Source: Planctomycetota bacterium | Lineage (GTDB): Bacteria; Planctomycetota; Phycisphaerae; Sedimentisphaerales; Anaerobacaceae | Assembly: GCA_019456195.1 (NCBI GenBank) | Contig: VRUK01000038.1 | Location: forward strand, 1 to 47,354 | DNA: 47,354 bases | Direction of reading: 5' to 3' | Part shown: positions 16,669-26,217 of the stretch, piece after piece | Position numbering within the stretch: the stretch's first letter is position 1 | Layout: each line of letters starts with the position of its first letter | Translations under genes and position numbers: made by a program | The notes under the pieces: generated by a model | Seen by the model: only the letters and a program-made list of their open reading frames with translations | Told to the model about the DNA's origin: nothing | Database searches by the model: none

Positions 16669-17940
16669 TCAAACCACCTTGGCGAGATCGAGAAAGATGA
16701 TGCTCGAAGGATTGCCAACCGGGGTGTAATGGCCGGTGAATTTGAGGCCGCCGGTCTTGCGATTCACCTGGAATACGGCGATGTTGTCGCCGCGCTGATT
16801 GCAACTATAGAGGTATCGGCCAGTGGGGTCGAAGTTGAAGCTGCGCGGATAATTCCCTCTTGTCCATTCTTCCCCTATGAACGTGAGGTCGCCGTTTGGG
16901 CCAACGGAAAAGATCCCGATGCTGTCGTGCAGACGGTTGCCCGCATAGACAAATTGCCCATCGATTGAAACTAAGATCTCGGAGCAGAAATTACTGCCGG
17001 CAAACCCAGGCGGCAGAGTAGAGACCGTTTGACGTGCGGCCAACCGCCCCGCTCGGGCATCGTAATCAAACAAAACGATTGTCGAGCCTTCTTCCTGAAT
17101 GGAGTAGAACCAACGACCATTGGGATGAAAATGGAAATGCCGAGGCCCGTCTCCGGCTGGCAGCGAGACTGCGGGCGATTCATTCGGAGTCAGCACACCT
17201 GTCTGCTCGTCGAACTTCCAGACGAAAATTTTATCCAGGCCCAGGTCAACATGTAGCACGAAGCGCCCTGATGGATCGGCCTGAATCATGTGCGCGTGAG
17301 TCCGATCATGTCCGCTGAAGGCAAAGCTGCCCGGTGGAGCGTGGGTCGCCTTAGTGGGGCCAATCTTGCCGGCATCGTTCTTGATGTCCGTGGCGTTGCC
17401 CAACCGGCCGTCGGGCAGAATCGGCAGCACCGCTACTGAACCGCCAAAATAGTTGGCCACCAAAATGAACCGTCCTGATGGATGGATGCTCACATAGGTC
17501 GGACCGGCGCCGCCGGAACGGACGGTGTTTAGCAACGTTAAATGCCCGTCTGCCTGATCGATGGAGAAGGCGCTGACCGTGCCTTCCTTGTCCTCCCCCA
17601 CGCGATCTGTCTCATTGGCGGAATACAGTCGAGTTCCGGTCGCATTCAAAGCTAGGCAGCTCGGGCTTGTTCCCATCTCGTGAATCCCAGCGGGCGTCAT
17701 CGCCCCGTTGGCGCGATTCACTTGGAAAAGGTGTATGCCGCGACCATTGCCGGGCGGCAGATCCACCTGTGTTGACAACATATCGCGAAGCGGGGAACTG
17801 AAGGTGCCGACATAAGCAATGAGTGGCCCACTGGCTTTATTCGATTGCGCTAGGAGCAAACCGGCAATGAGCGGGGTTGTCCCCGCCAGTGCGACAGAAG
17901 TTTTTAGAAACGAACGCCGGGAACGGTCTCGCAGAGTCAT
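16669..17940 (-). CDS. Tat-exported lactonase-family beta-propeller protein
   Basis: This 423-residue protein belongs to the lactonase / 6-phosphogluconolactonase-like seven-bladed propeller family. A twin-arginine signal (SRRSFLKTSVALAG) is followed by YVGTFSS. Repeated blades follow, with signatures such as GTSPSCLALNATGTRLYSANE, GAGPTYVSIHPSGRFILVANY, GDGPRHFHFHPNGRWFYSI and FNFDPTGRYLYSCNQ. The family includes sugar lactonases and muconate-lactonizing enzymes, and many members have no proven activity. Export suggests a periplasmic sugar-lactone role, which would fit the oxidoreductases nearby. GGAGG lies nine bases before the ATG at 17940. It is 95 bases downstream of the pseudopilin gene on the same strand. 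It converges on the oxidoreductase at 15195-16595. Confidence 0.85.
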   Translation of the reverse strand: MTLRDRSRRSFLKTSVALAGTTPLIAGLLLAQSNKASGPLIAYVGTFSSPLRDMLSTQVDLPPGNGRGIHLFQVNRANGAMTPAGIHEMGTSPSCLALNATGTRLYSANETDRVGEDKEGTVSAFSIDQADGHLTLLNTVRSGGAGPTYVSIHPSGRFILVANYFGGSVAVLPILPDGRLGNATDIKNDAGKIGPTKATHAPPGSFAFSGHDRTHAHMIQADPSGRFVLHVDLGLDKIFVWKFDEQTGVLTPNESPAVSLPAGDGPRHFHFHPNGRWFYSIQEEGSTIVLFDYDARAGRLAARQTVSTLPPGFAGSNFCSEILVSIDGQFVYAGNRLHDSIGIFSVGPNGDLTFIGEEWTRGNYPRSFNFDPTGRYLYSCNQRGDNIAVFQVNRKTGGLKFTGHYTPVGNPSSIIFLDLAKVV

Positions 17941-18035
17941 GACTGATAACCTCCAGATACTTAATCTGTTTTAGTGATATACATCCACCTCCTTGACAAT
18001 ATTTACGCCGCATGGCCAACAAATCGGCGCCCGGT

Positions 18036-18875
18036 TCAGCGCGGTTTCTCCGATTTGTCCAGATACGGGAAGTGCTCCCAGCACCATCGCCAATCCTCGT
18101 TTATACCCGGGGCTGGCAGGAGCGTGGATATGGGTAAATCTTCGTTAAAGATCTTCCAAGTCTCGGTATGGACCCACTTATGTTTCTCCGCGTGGCCGTC
18201 GGCGAAGCCAAAAGTGGCCGACTTACTGTGGAAAGTGGCCAGTTCATCTATCCATCGATTGTCTATCCAGGGAGCAAAACTCCAGCCGCCGTGATCGTAG
18301 TTGAAGTTGGGATTTTGGAATTCGCTTTCGACAAAGACATACTTAAGACTGGCGTGCGTGATTTCTTCCAGCCTCTTTGGAAAGTACTTGTAACGGGCCT
18401 CCGTCCATGAATGAAATCCTTTCCTGGCCGCTGACAGGACATCCGGAATGACGTAACTGCGATACATCCTCTGGTGCTCCGTAGCACCAGACTGATACCG
18501 GTTGTCGCCCGGGCAGTGGTACATCTCGTGGTCGTTTATGTAGGAATATAGAGCACCTCGTTTGATGCCACGAACGCGGTCCTCAAGGAGCGGGACGCCG
18601 CTAATGTATGCGCCGCTTTGGTCTATAGGAGGCAAGACCCACATAGGCCTGTTCAGATTACCCTGATCTACATGGCCCCGGACGATCCGGCTGTCGTTAT
18701 CGTCGGCGTACATAGTATAGGCCAGCACCAGGGACCGCTGGTTGGCCATGCAATTCGAACTACGCGCCAATTCCTTGGCGGCCCTGAGAGCGGGCATCAG
18801 AATGGCCATTAGTACGGCTATCACTGCGATAACGACCAGGAGTTCTATAAGCGTAAAGGCTCGTTTCTTGAACAT
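18036..18875 (-). CDS. Type II-like pseudopilin with H-X9-DG motif
   Basis: The 279-residue protein begins with a classic prepilin N terminus: KKRA, then FTLIELLVVIAVIAVLMAIL, so a prepilin peptidase would cut before the Phe and the Glu sits at +5. The C-terminal part holds the planctomycete H-X9-DG motif (H215 and D225-G226, within FADGH). Proteins of this kind are abundant in Planctomycetota and Lentisphaerota, probably as minor pseudopilins of type II secretion-like systems, though their exact function is unknown. No other secretion genes lie nearby. The ATG follows an AAAGAA-type weak ribosome-binding site. It may be co-transcribed with the lactonase-family gene downstream. Confidence 0.88.
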   Translation of the reverse strand: MFKKRAFTLIELLVVIAVIAVLMAILMPALRAAKELARSSNCMANQRSLVLAYTMYADDNDSRIVRGHVDQGNLNRPMWVLPPIDQSGAYISGVPLLEDRVRGIKRGALYSYINDHEMYHCPGDNRYQSGATEHQRMYRSYVIPDVLSAARKGFHSWTEARYKYFPKRLEEITHASLKYVFVESEFQNPNFNYDHGGWSFAPWIDNRWIDELATFHSKSATFGFADGHAEKHKWVHTETWKIFNEDLPISTLLPAPGINEDWRWCWEHFPYLDKSEKPR

Positions 18876-19764
18876 CTCTATTCTTTCTTTTTATGCCAGG
18901 TGTGTGTAGAGCGTTAGAGTCTTTGGACACTAAGTTACATATAATGATACTAATTTCAGCGGAGGATTGCAAGCATTCCTTCTGACCTGTGCAGTGTTTG
19001 ATGTACGACTAACTGAATAATCCATTGCTCGTTGTAGTACCACTTGAATTCGCGCAGAACAAGCCCTTCTTCATGTGTAGCGCAAAGATCGGGCACCTAT
19101 GAAGAGCTCAAAGTTAAATACTAAATTCTCTAATGTCACAATTATTTAAGGCATCCTCGTTATCCCATATCAAACAAGCTTCATAGCCTATACTCAAAAG
19201 AATTATATAAATGACAGATTTCTTTTCTTAAGGATACTTAATCCGATATTAGTGAAAAAATATCCATTTTTCGGCATAAATATGAGGTTCAGTGCTTCCA
19301 TCAATCATCAAATTTGACATCTGTGCTGACAAAATGGTGACAAGAATTTTCGAAGAATTCTGCCATTTTTTAGTTTATACTCAGACATTGACAACCTCAT
19401 TAGGCGTTACCTTTCGGAGACGACATAGTAGATATACAGGATATTATTGTCCTCGCTGAGCATCTGAGCAAATGAACGACCCTACGCTGATACGCAATGT
19501 AGTGCCCAACACTACAGCAAAATCAGCTTTTCCCTGATTTTGCACAACATGCTTATGGTTTATCCTTGACTTCAGTAGGGTGGCAAAATAGTGTACCGAC
19601 CGCAGAGTGGTATGGGATACACGTCTCCGGTAACCTTATGTAGTCAAATTTCTTTAGAAAGATTATGCTGCCCTTCGCCTCCTTTATGACAAGGTGGACC
19701 GTTGTGTAGATCTCTCATAACAACGGATCCGGAAGAAAGCGGCGGATTAGAAAGGGAAAGATGA
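18876..19764. other. Long intergenic region upstream of the ATPase operon
   Basis: This gap of about 890 bases separates the divergent pseudopilin and ATPase operons. It contains the second copy of the dispersed repeat (19233-19400). Its last 360 bases should hold the operon's promoter and leader, but I could not pin a promoter. A minus-strand stretch around 18960-19100 reads like a decayed coding relic too short to name. Confidence 0.5.
19233..19400 (+). repeat. Dispersed intergenic repeat, copy 2
   Basis: This is the longest copy of the family. Its first part matches 14127-14260. Its last part (GAATTTTCGAAGAATTC, then ATACTCAGACATTGACAACC) matches 42640-42700. The GAATT-rich centre is an inverted repeat. 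It lies about 360 bases before the ATPase operon. Confidence 0.6.
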
Positions 19765-20127
19765 GTGGCAGTTAGTAAGGGGAAAGACATACAGGACGAG
19801 CATCAGGTTTCACTCATTCCGGCCATAGAGGAGCAGGAGGAACGACTAAGGCAGGAACTGGAACAGGCTCGGCGCGAAGCGGAAAACCAAATCAGTCGAG
19901 CTGAAGAGCAGGCGGAGCGGCACATCCAACAAAGCCGTCAGAGCATCTTGGAACTCATGGAACAGACACGAAAGGAAAGGCTCGCGCAGTTTCGGGATCG
20001 GGCAAAACAACTTAGCCGGTCATTGGAACAGCGCAAAACGCACTTACAGCAGCAAAAAACGAAGAATATGGCCAAGGCTGTTCAGAGGGTGGTTGACGCA
20101 GTAATGGCCGTGGGGGATAGAACGTGA
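19765..20127 (+). CDS. V/A-type ATPase peripheral-stalk subunit (G/H-like)
   Basis: This 120-residue, almost wholly helical and highly charged protein is predicted to form one long coiled coil (EEQEERLRQELEQARREAEN onward). Position and composition fit the peripheral-stalk partner of subunit E (subunit G in Thermus, AhaH/NtpF in other systems). Sequence alone would not identify it; its place as first gene of the ATPase operon does. The start is a GTG at 19765 preceded by AAAGGG. It overlaps the next gene by four bases (GTGA), which implies translational coupling. Confidence 0.8.
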   Translation: MAVSKGKDIQDEHQVSLIPAIEEQEERLRQELEQARREAENQISRAEEQAERHIQQSRQSILELMEQTRKERLAQFRDRAKQLSRSLEQRKTHLQQQKTKNMAKAVQRVVDAVMAVGDRT

Positions 20128-22085
20128 TTGAGGCCATGAGTTTCGTCGAAATTGTCGGATCCAAGGATGTGTTTGATTCCGTCCTCGATACGCTGCAGCG
20201 GGCAGGGGTAATGCATATCGAAGAAATCCCTATTGCCGGTGAAAGTAAGACGGTGTTTCTCCGCAAGATACATCTTTCCGAAGAACAGACAAAGCGAAGT
20301 CAGACATACGAGGAACTTGCTAAGCTGCTGGCCGAAGACGGTATTGCTCACATCCCGAAGCCGCTTGTTTCGCGTCTGAGAAATTCCGAAGAATTTACAT
20401 CGCATTACCAACAGTGGAGTAAATGCGAAGATCTCGATATAGTAACAACAGCCAGAAAAGTGCACGCTCAGGTTCGATCTTTTATGAGGCGTAGAAGGAA
20501 CCTCGACGATGACATCAGGGTTCTGTCCGTATATGAGGAGTTGGCTGAGGCGCTGGCTCCGTTGATCGAGAGCAGTGAATTGCCCAGGGACTACGAACTC
20601 GTCGGCGTGATCTTCGAGCAGAAAAATCTCAGCGCGAGAAAATTGCTGAAAGAAAATATTCATAAGCTCACCTCCGGCCAGTGTCAGTTTCTCCATACCC
20701 AGCTCAAAGGCGGTCGAGTTGCCGCCCTCGTCGGTTTTGACAAACAATATGCCAGAGAAGTGCGACAGTTTATTGCCGAAGCAGGTGTTAGCGAAATACA
20801 CGGTCCCAGGCAACTCAGGGACAAACCGTTCGAAGAAGCACTTATAACCGTTCAAAAGGATCTGGCCAAATTCAGAGTTGAGCAAAAGCAGCTCTCCAGC
20901 CAAATGCAAGAGTTTTTCCGCACGAAGTCTTCACTTCTATTGGCGCTAAAAGCTGTTTGTGATGATCGACTCATCCGATTGAGTGCCATGTCCCACTTCG
21001 CACAGACGGACTATTTATTCATTATTCAGGGCTGGGTCCCCACCCCAAGCCTCGAAATCCTTTCTGCCCGGATCCGGTCAATATCCAAGAGCCCCATCGT
21101 CATTCACCAGCTCAGCTTGCGGGGAACAGTCAACAGTCCGCCGGTGCGGCTCTCAAACGCCAGTCCTGTGCGACCCTTTGAGCAATTACTTGCTCTGTTG
21201 CCACTTCCACGTTACGGGACTATTGATCCGACCTCTTATGTGGCAGCGTTTTTCCCTCCGATGTTCGGGCTGATGCTCGCAGACATCGGTTACGGGTTGC
21301 TTCTCGGCGCGGGGGCTCTCTTCCTGCGATTTCGGCGCCGCTCCGGCAATCTGGCTCGGGCCTTGGGCACCGTCTTCGCATGGTGTGCGTTCTACACTAT
21401 CATTTTCGGCTTTGTATTTGGAGAGTTTTTCGGAACATTCGGGCATCATCTGGGACTTAGACCTATCTGGAGGGAGCGGCTCGTCCTGGAGGGTCCCGAC
21501 AAGAAAGGCGCCATACTGGGTTATCTTGTCCTGGCGGTGGCGGTAGGAATTGCACATACCTTGTGCGGACTTGTGCTCGGGATAGTCAACGCACGCAGAA
21601 CGGGCGAAAGAGGAAAGGCTATCCAATGCGCGGCCAGAATAGTGGGACTCATCGGTCTTTTCTTTGTTGTCGCCAGGCTTGCCAGCCTGCTGCCTCCTGC
21701 TTTTACCACGGTTGGAATCGGAGCACTTCTTGCCTTTTTCGTCCTTATGGTGGTATCCATGATCAACCACCCCATGCACGGCATGATACTGCCTCTGGAA
21801 TTGTTGAGCACTGTTGGTAATGTTCTTTCATACGCACGAATCATGGCGATAGGAATGGCTTCTGCAGTTCTTGCCATGCTGGCCAATAAATTCGGCGGCG
21901 CTATCGGAAATGTTGTTTTAGCGGCTCTCGTAGTCATCCTCTTTCATGCACTTAATTTGGTGTTGGGAATTGTCGATCCGACCATACAGGGACTGCGTTT
22001 GCATTATGTTGAATTCTTTTCAAAGTTCTACCTCGCGGGTGGACGAATCTACTCGCCATTAAAAATGAAAGGAGATACGTTATGA
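20124..22085 (+). CDS. ntpI: V/A-type ATPase subunit I (a subunit)
   Basis: This is the membrane stator subunit that forms the ion half-channels against the K ring. The N-terminal half (to about residue 330) is soluble and coiled, and binds the peripheral stalks. The C-terminal half has seven or eight membrane helices. The essential arginine lies in GNVLSYARIMAIGMAS, near residue 573. The 653-residue length is typical. It starts with GTG at 20124 (ATG at 20136 is an alternative). Its stop overlaps the start of the K subunit (ATGA). Order and overlap match the Thermus and Enterococcus operons. Confidence 0.95.
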   Translation: MIEAMSFVEIVGSKDVFDSVLDTLQRAGVMHIEEIPIAGESKTVFLRKIHLSEEQTKRSQTYEELAKLLAEDGIAHIPKPLVSRLRNSEEFTSHYQQWSKCEDLDIVTTARKVHAQVRSFMRRRRNLDDDIRVLSVYEELAEALAPLIESSELPRDYELVGVIFEQKNLSARKLLKENIHKLTSGQCQFLHTQLKGGRVAALVGFDKQYAREVRQFIAEAGVSEIHGPRQLRDKPFEEALITVQKDLAKFRVEQKQLSSQMQEFFRTKSSLLLALKAVCDDRLIRLSAMSHFAQTDYLFIIQGWVPTPSLEILSARIRSISKSPIVIHQLSLRGTVNSPPVRLSNASPVRPFEQLLALLPLPRYGTIDPTSYVAAFFPPMFGLMLADIGYGLLLGAGALFLRFRRRSGNLARALGTVFAWCAFYTIIFGFVFGEFFGTFGHHLGLRPIWRERLVLEGPDKKGAILGYLVLAVAVGIAHTLCGLVLGIVNARRTGERGKAIQCAARIVGLIGLFFVVARLASLLPPAFTTVGIGALLAFFVLMVVSMINHPMHGMILPLELLSTVGNVLSYARIMAIGMASAVLAMLANKFGGAIGNVVLAALVVILFHALNLVLGIVDPTIQGLRLHYVEFFSKFYLAGGRIYSPLKMKGDTL

Positions 22086-22417
22086 AATTCTTCAAACCAG
22101 CAGGAGTTATAGCAGCAATTTTCATGGTACTTCTATGCTCGACTTATTGCCAGGCCGCCGAGCACGAGTCGACCGTCCAAACAACAGAAAACGCCAAAAG
22201 CGACCTTGCCTTGGGATTGACAGCAATTGCAGCCGCCCTTGCAGTTGGACTGTGTGCTATGGCCACCGGCATGGCCCAAAGTCGCATCGGGGCCGCCGGC
22301 TGTGGAACGCTGGCGGAAAAGCCGGAATTGACCGGCACAATTATTCTCCTGATTGCCATTCCTGAAACAATGGTGATCCTGGGCTTTGTCGTTGCGGTGG
22401 TCCTGCTATTTACATAG
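22082..22417 (+). CDS. ntpK: V/A-type ATPase proteolipid subunit K (c ring)
   Basis: This 111-residue subunit forms the rotating membrane ring. A cleavable-looking N-terminal signal peptide (ending YCQAA, about residue 26) precedes one helical hairpin, as in Thermus. This differs from the duplicated four-helix K of Enterococcus. The ion-binding glutamate is E95 in IPETMVILGF. Helix one carries Q66 in GMAQSRIGAAG, which is compatible with either proton or sodium binding. Subunit I overlaps its start, and subunit E follows 18 bases later. Confidence 0.95.
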   Translation: MKFFKPAGVIAAIFMVLLCSTYCQAAEHESTVQTTENAKSDLALGLTAIAAALAVGLCAMATGMAQSRIGAAGCGTLAEKPELTGTIILLIAIPETMVILGFVVAVVLLFT

Positions 22418-22435
22418 GACAGGAGTAGAATAAAG

Positions 22436-23050
22436 ATGCAGGATCATGCCGGGCAATTATTGGCTGCAATCAGGGAGACGGCAGACGCCGAGAAAGACGC
22501 TATTCGTGCAGAGACCGAGCAGGAAATTGCCGAGATTGGCGCACGCACAGAAGCTCAGATCGAGCAGTTCCGCGACGAAGCGCTTGCTCGGCTTGAAGAC
22601 CAGCTCCGCACCGAATCCGAGTGCATTGTGGGCAGAGCGGAACTCGAAATGCGTGACAGACTCATTCATGAGAAGAATGAGGCCCTCAGAGAGGTCTTTG
22701 AGCTTGCGGGCAAGCAGATCGCAGTGATGGACGATTTCGAAACAAGCAAAGAGGTTTTCAAACGGCTTATTCGAGAAGCCATAGGCGGAATAGACAGCGA
22801 AGCTGTGCGTCTGCGAATATCCGAGAAGGATCTGCCGCTCTGGGAATCTTTGAAAAGAGATTTCCCATCATCGATCTCGGTGGAATTATGCGACGGACCG
22901 AAAGGAACTGTCATCGTCGAAACAAATGACGGCTCACAATCGATTGACAACAGCATTGAAACCCGCCTGGAAATGGCACGAGAGGTCATGAGGCGGGAAC
23001 TGGCGGAGCTTCTGTTTGATGTCGAGATTTCCGGAGAAGAGGGTACATGA
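22436..23050 (+). CDS. atpE: V/A-type ATPase subunit E (peripheral stalk)
   Basis: This 204-residue stalk subunit joins the catalytic head to subunit I. The N-terminal half is a charged coiled coil (ETADAEKDAIRAETEQEIAE). The C-terminal half is a small globular domain ending near IDNSIETRLEMAREVMRREL, a conserved family tail (typically D-N-T-x-x-x-R). Length is normal. AGGAG lies about 12 bases before the ATG. Its stop overlaps the start of subunit C (ATGA). Confidence 0.93.
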   Translation: MQDHAGQLLAAIRETADAEKDAIRAETEQEIAEIGARTEAQIEQFRDEALARLEDQLRTESECIVGRAELEMRDRLIHEKNEALREVFELAGKQIAVMDDFETSKEVFKRLIREAIGGIDSEAVRLRISEKDLPLWESLKRDFPSSISVELCDGPKGTVIVETNDGSQSIDNSIETRLEMAREVMRRELAELLFDVEISGEEGT

Positions 23051-24114
23051 GCGATTACGATCATCTCAACGCCCGAATCAAAGGAATGCACAGCAATCTG
23101 CTGTCCAGGGAATTCTATGATCAAATATTGGCCAGCCAGGGCACGGCGCCGTTGGTCGATGCGCTGCTGAGTTCATCCTACAGCCCTCATCTTCGGGAAG
23201 CACTGGAGCGTGACCGGAGTACCGCCGGTATCGAATGGGGCTTGCGACGCAATCTATTCGACACATTTGAGACAGTCCGAGCACTGGCTCCGCCCAAACC
23301 TCGCTGGCTTCTAAGCATTCAATTTCGCAAATGGGATATACAGAACATCATTGCCATTGTTCGAGGTAAAGGCGCCGGTCTGTTGCCTGAAGAGACACTT
23401 ACCAGCATTTTCCCTGCCGGCGAACTGGGTGAGGTGGAATTGGAGGAGCTTGCAGCAGAAGACAATACCAAAACAGTAATCGATGCCCTTACGGCATGGA
23501 ATTTCCCTTTTGCTTTTGAGTTAAGAAATATTATACAGCAGCATTCCGGCGAATCGAATTACGCCTCGATAGAAGTCGAATTCATGCGAATTTTCTTCGC
23601 ATGGGCTTTGAACAATCTCTCAGAACATGACCAGGACCAGTCTCTGCTGAGAAAGCACATTCGAAACCAGATCGACATGATCAACCTTAAGTGTGTCTTG
23701 TGGGCCATCTCACAGAAAGAAGCCGGCCGTCGTCCCGAGTCCGTTATTCCTGTTCTCGGCGGCCTCATCCCTGCCCGAATGCTTTCCAGGATCGAGCAAA
23801 GCTCTTCGCTTGAAATGAGTTTTGAAATTCTGGCTGAATCATATTTCAGACGTGCTATAGACAGAGGTATTCTGGCGTTTGGCGAGGCCCGAAGGCTGTC
23901 GGTCATGGAACGGTTCCTTGAGATCGAGCTCATCGAAGCCGGTTGCAAAATGTTCAGAGCAGACCCGCTTGGAATCGGCGTTCCCATCGGTTACATCTGG
24001 AGGAAATACAACGAATTCCTGAACCTCCGGATACTTTTGAGAAACAACTCATACGGTAAGCCCGCACCTGCTACAAGAGAGGAGCTTTTCCTTGTTGAAA
24101 GTTCTGGCAATTAG
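23047..24114 (+). CDS. atpC: V/A-type ATPase subunit C (central-stalk socket)
   Basis: This 355-residue subunit is the V-type d/C homologue that links the central shaft to the K ring. It has the family start, YDHLNARIKGMHSNLLSREFYDQIL, and characteristic blocks such as DIQNIIAIVRGKG, HIRNQIDMINLKCVLWA and the C-terminal YIWRKYNEFLNLRILLR. It is soluble and all-helical. It overlaps subunit E by four bases at its start and subunit F by 23 bases at its end. Confidence 0.93.
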   Translation: MSDYDHLNARIKGMHSNLLSREFYDQILASQGTAPLVDALLSSSYSPHLREALERDRSTAGIEWGLRRNLFDTFETVRALAPPKPRWLLSIQFRKWDIQNIIAIVRGKGAGLLPEETLTSIFPAGELGEVELEELAAEDNTKTVIDALTAWNFPFAFELRNIIQQHSGESNYASIEVEFMRIFFAWALNNLSEHDQDQSLLRKHIRNQIDMINLKCVLWAISQKEAGRRPESVIPVLGGLIPARMLSRIEQSSSLEMSFEILAESYFRRAIDRGILAFGEARRLSVMERFLEIELIEAGCKMFRADPLGIGVPIGYIWRKYNEFLNLRILLRNNSYGKPAPATREELFLVESSGN

Positions 24115-24427
24115 TGAAAAAGAACTCGCCCGAGGTTTTGCGCTGGCCGGCATCGAGACGTGGACCGTCTCTGATGCAAAGCAGGCCTCTGAAGCTCTCG
24201 CAAAAATCATCTCAGGTGGGGAATATGGTATCGTTATCATAGATGAAAAGTTGTCATCAGGGTTGGACAAGCAGGTTACGATAGCTCTGTCCCGGAGCAA
24301 TGGACCCATGCTCGTATCTATTCCGGCAGAACTTCGTTGGTGTGATACTGAAAAGCTCCCGCATGATGACTATGTGGCCCGTCTAATAAGACGTGCCATA
24401 GGCTATCAGCTTAACATAAAATTGTGA
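24092..24427 (+). CDS. atpF: V/A-type ATPase subunit F (central shaft)
   Basis: This 111-residue shaft subunit binds subunit D. It shows the CheY-like fold of the family: [21 protein letters not shown], then [11 protein letters not shown] and GPMLVSIP. The start is TTG at 24092, chosen because GAGGAG sits about eight bases upstream and no ATG lies near. It overlaps the end of subunit C by 23 bases. Its stop overlaps the start of subunit A (GTGA). Confidence 0.9.
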   Translation: MLKVLAISEKELARGFALAGIETWTVSDAKQASEALAKIISGGEYGIVIIDEKLSSGLDKQVTIALSRSNGPMLVSIPAELRWCDTEKLPHDDYVARLIRRAIGYQLNIKL

Positions 24428-26217
24428 GGTTCAAAAGAATGACAGCTTCCAGGAACAGTATCAATGGTGTCATCAAAAAAGTCTCCGGGCCCACTGTTAT
24501 AGCCCGTTCCATGAGCGGCTCACGTATGTATGAGATCGTTGAGGTTGGTCTCGCCGGTCTCATGGGAGAGATCATTCGCCTGGATGGAGACACGGCCTTT
24601 ATACAGACCTATGAGGACACCTCCGGAATATCCGTTGGCGAACCTGTTGCTGGAACCGGACAGCCGCTGCTCGTCACTCTGGGTCCTGGGCTTCTTGGAA
24701 ATGTCTTCGATGGAATCCAGCGCCCTTTGGAAACACTTCGTCAATCAGCGGGCGATTTTATCGCCCGCGGTCTGACGGCGGCTCCTCTTGACACCGAGAA
24801 ACACTGGCTTTTCAAGCCGGACGTCAAGGTAGGACAGAAAGTTGAGCCTGGAGATGTCATTGGCCGAGTTGCCGAGACGAGCACTTTTACTCACACAATT
24901 ATGGTCCCACCTACTATTGAGGGGACTGTTGCCGAAATTAACGAGGGAGAGTTCACGGTACTCGATACGATCTGCATATTGGATGATGGCCAGTCACTAC
25001 GCATGGCCCAACAATGGCCGGCTAAAATACCTCGCCCTGCGAAAAATAAACTCGACTGTACGGAGCCGTTCATTACCGGGCAGCGCGTTCTGGACTGCCT
25101 GTTTCCCATAGCGCTGGGTGGAACGGCATGTTTGCCAGGAGGCTTCGGTACCGGCAAGACCGTACTGGAGCAGAGTCTGGCAAAATTCTCTACCGCAGAT
25201 ATTATCGTTTATGTCGGATGTGGCGAGAGGGGCAATGAAATGGCTGATGTGCTCTCTGAGTTCCCTTTACTCAACGACCCACGGACCGGTGGAAAACTAA
25301 TGGATAGAACTGTGCTGATCGTGAACACTTCAAATATGCCCGTTGCGGCACGCGAGGCATCGTCATACGTCGGGGTCACAATAGCGGAGTATTTCAGGGA
25401 TATGGGCCATTCCGTTGCGGTCATGGTCGATTCAACATCTCGATGGGCCGAAGCCCTGCGGGAAATATCATCCAGACTTGAAGAGATGCCGGGAGAAGAA
25501 GGCTATCCTACTTATCTTGCGTCTCGTCTTGCGTCATTTTATGAACGCGCCGGTAAGATAGAATGCCTTGGTAAAGATGATCGAACCGGATCGCTGACTA
25601 TCGTTGGGGCGGTCTCACCACCGGGGGGTGACTTTTCAGAACCTGTCACCCAGAGCACCATACGGGTTACCGGCGCCTTGTGGGCCCTGGACGCCTCACT
25701 CGCTCGAAGGAGGCACTACCCGGCGCTTAACTGGCATCGCAGCTATACTCTTTATTTTGAAACGCTCCGAAGCTGGTTCTCGAAGAACGTCAATCAAGCC
25801 TGGTTCGAATTGCGAAAGACGCTGCTCGAAATTCTCCAGAAAGACGCAGAACTACAGGAGATGGTCCAGTTGGTCGGTCCCGATGCCCTTCCTCCACAGG
25901 ACCGACTGGTTTTGGAGACCAGTAGAATGCTTCGGGATTGTTTCCTTCAACAAAATGCGCTATTAGAGTATGATGCCTCGTGTTCTGTTCAAAAACAGTA
26001 TAAAATGCTGGACATACTTTTGGCCTTCTATTCAAAGTGCGCTGATGCACTTTCAAAAGGATGTGATCTGGACAAAATACTTGCACTTGCAGTTCGTGAG
26101 GATGTCTCGCGGCTGCGTGAAGTTCCGGAAAATCAGTGCGATGAGCAATGCAAGGCGCTCAAAGAAAAACTTACAACTTCATTTGAAGGTTTGTCGCCGA
26201 GTGAGACCATATCATGA
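24424..26217 (+). CDS. atpA: V/A-type ATPase catalytic subunit A
   Basis: This 597-residue ATP-hydrolysing or -forming subunit carries a P-loop at about residues 239-246 (GGFGTGKT; most relatives have GPFGxGKT, so the first position differs). The bulge or non-homologous region typical of subunit A lies at about residues 110-190 ([22 protein letters not shown]). The GERGNE motif and [11 protein letters not shown] follow, and [24 protein letters not shown] also belongs to the family. The start is GTG at 24424, coupled to subunit F. An ATG at 24439 is an alternative. The end overlaps subunit B by four bases. Confidence 0.97.
   Translation: MRFKRMTASRNSINGVIKKVSGPTVIARSMSGSRMYEIVEVGLAGLMGEIIRLDGDTAFIQTYEDTSGISVGEPVAGTGQPLLVTLGPGLLGNVFDGIQRPLETLRQSAGDFIARGLTAAPLDTEKHWLFKPDVKVGQKVEPGDVIGRVAETSTFTHTIMVPPTIEGTVAEINEGEFTVLDTICILDDGQSLRMAQQWPAKIPRPAKNKLDCTEPFITGQRVLDCLFPIALGGTACLPGGFGTGKTVLEQSLAKFSTADIIVYVGCGERGNEMADVLSEFPLLNDPRTGGKLMDRTVLIVNTSNMPVAAREASSYVGVTIAEYFRDMGHSVAVMVDSTSRWAEALREISSRLEEMPGEEGYPTYLASRLASFYERAGKIECLGKDDRTGSLTIVGAVSPPGGDFSEPVTQSTIRVTGALWALDASLARRRHYPALNWHRSYTLYFETLRSWFSKNVNQAWFELRKTLLEILQKDAELQEMVQLVGPDALPPQDRLVLETSRMLRDCFLQQNALLEYDASCSVQKQYKMLDILLAFYSKCADALSKGCDLDKILALAVREDVSRLREVPENQCDEQCKALKEKLTTSFEGLSPSETIS

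Noticed and set aside
16630..16670. GTTCGAATC, reminiscent of a tRNA T-loop
   Set aside because: No acceptor or anticodon stems can be built around it.
18960..19100. Minus-strand stretch reading HEEGLVLREFKWYYNEQW, like a transposase end
   Set aside because: It is short, closed by a stop a few codons upstream, and the resemblance is too weak to name.
19765..20127. The first ATPase gene as an unrelated coiled-coil protein
   Set aside because: Its position and four-base overlap with subunit I fit the stalk subunit of this operon order.
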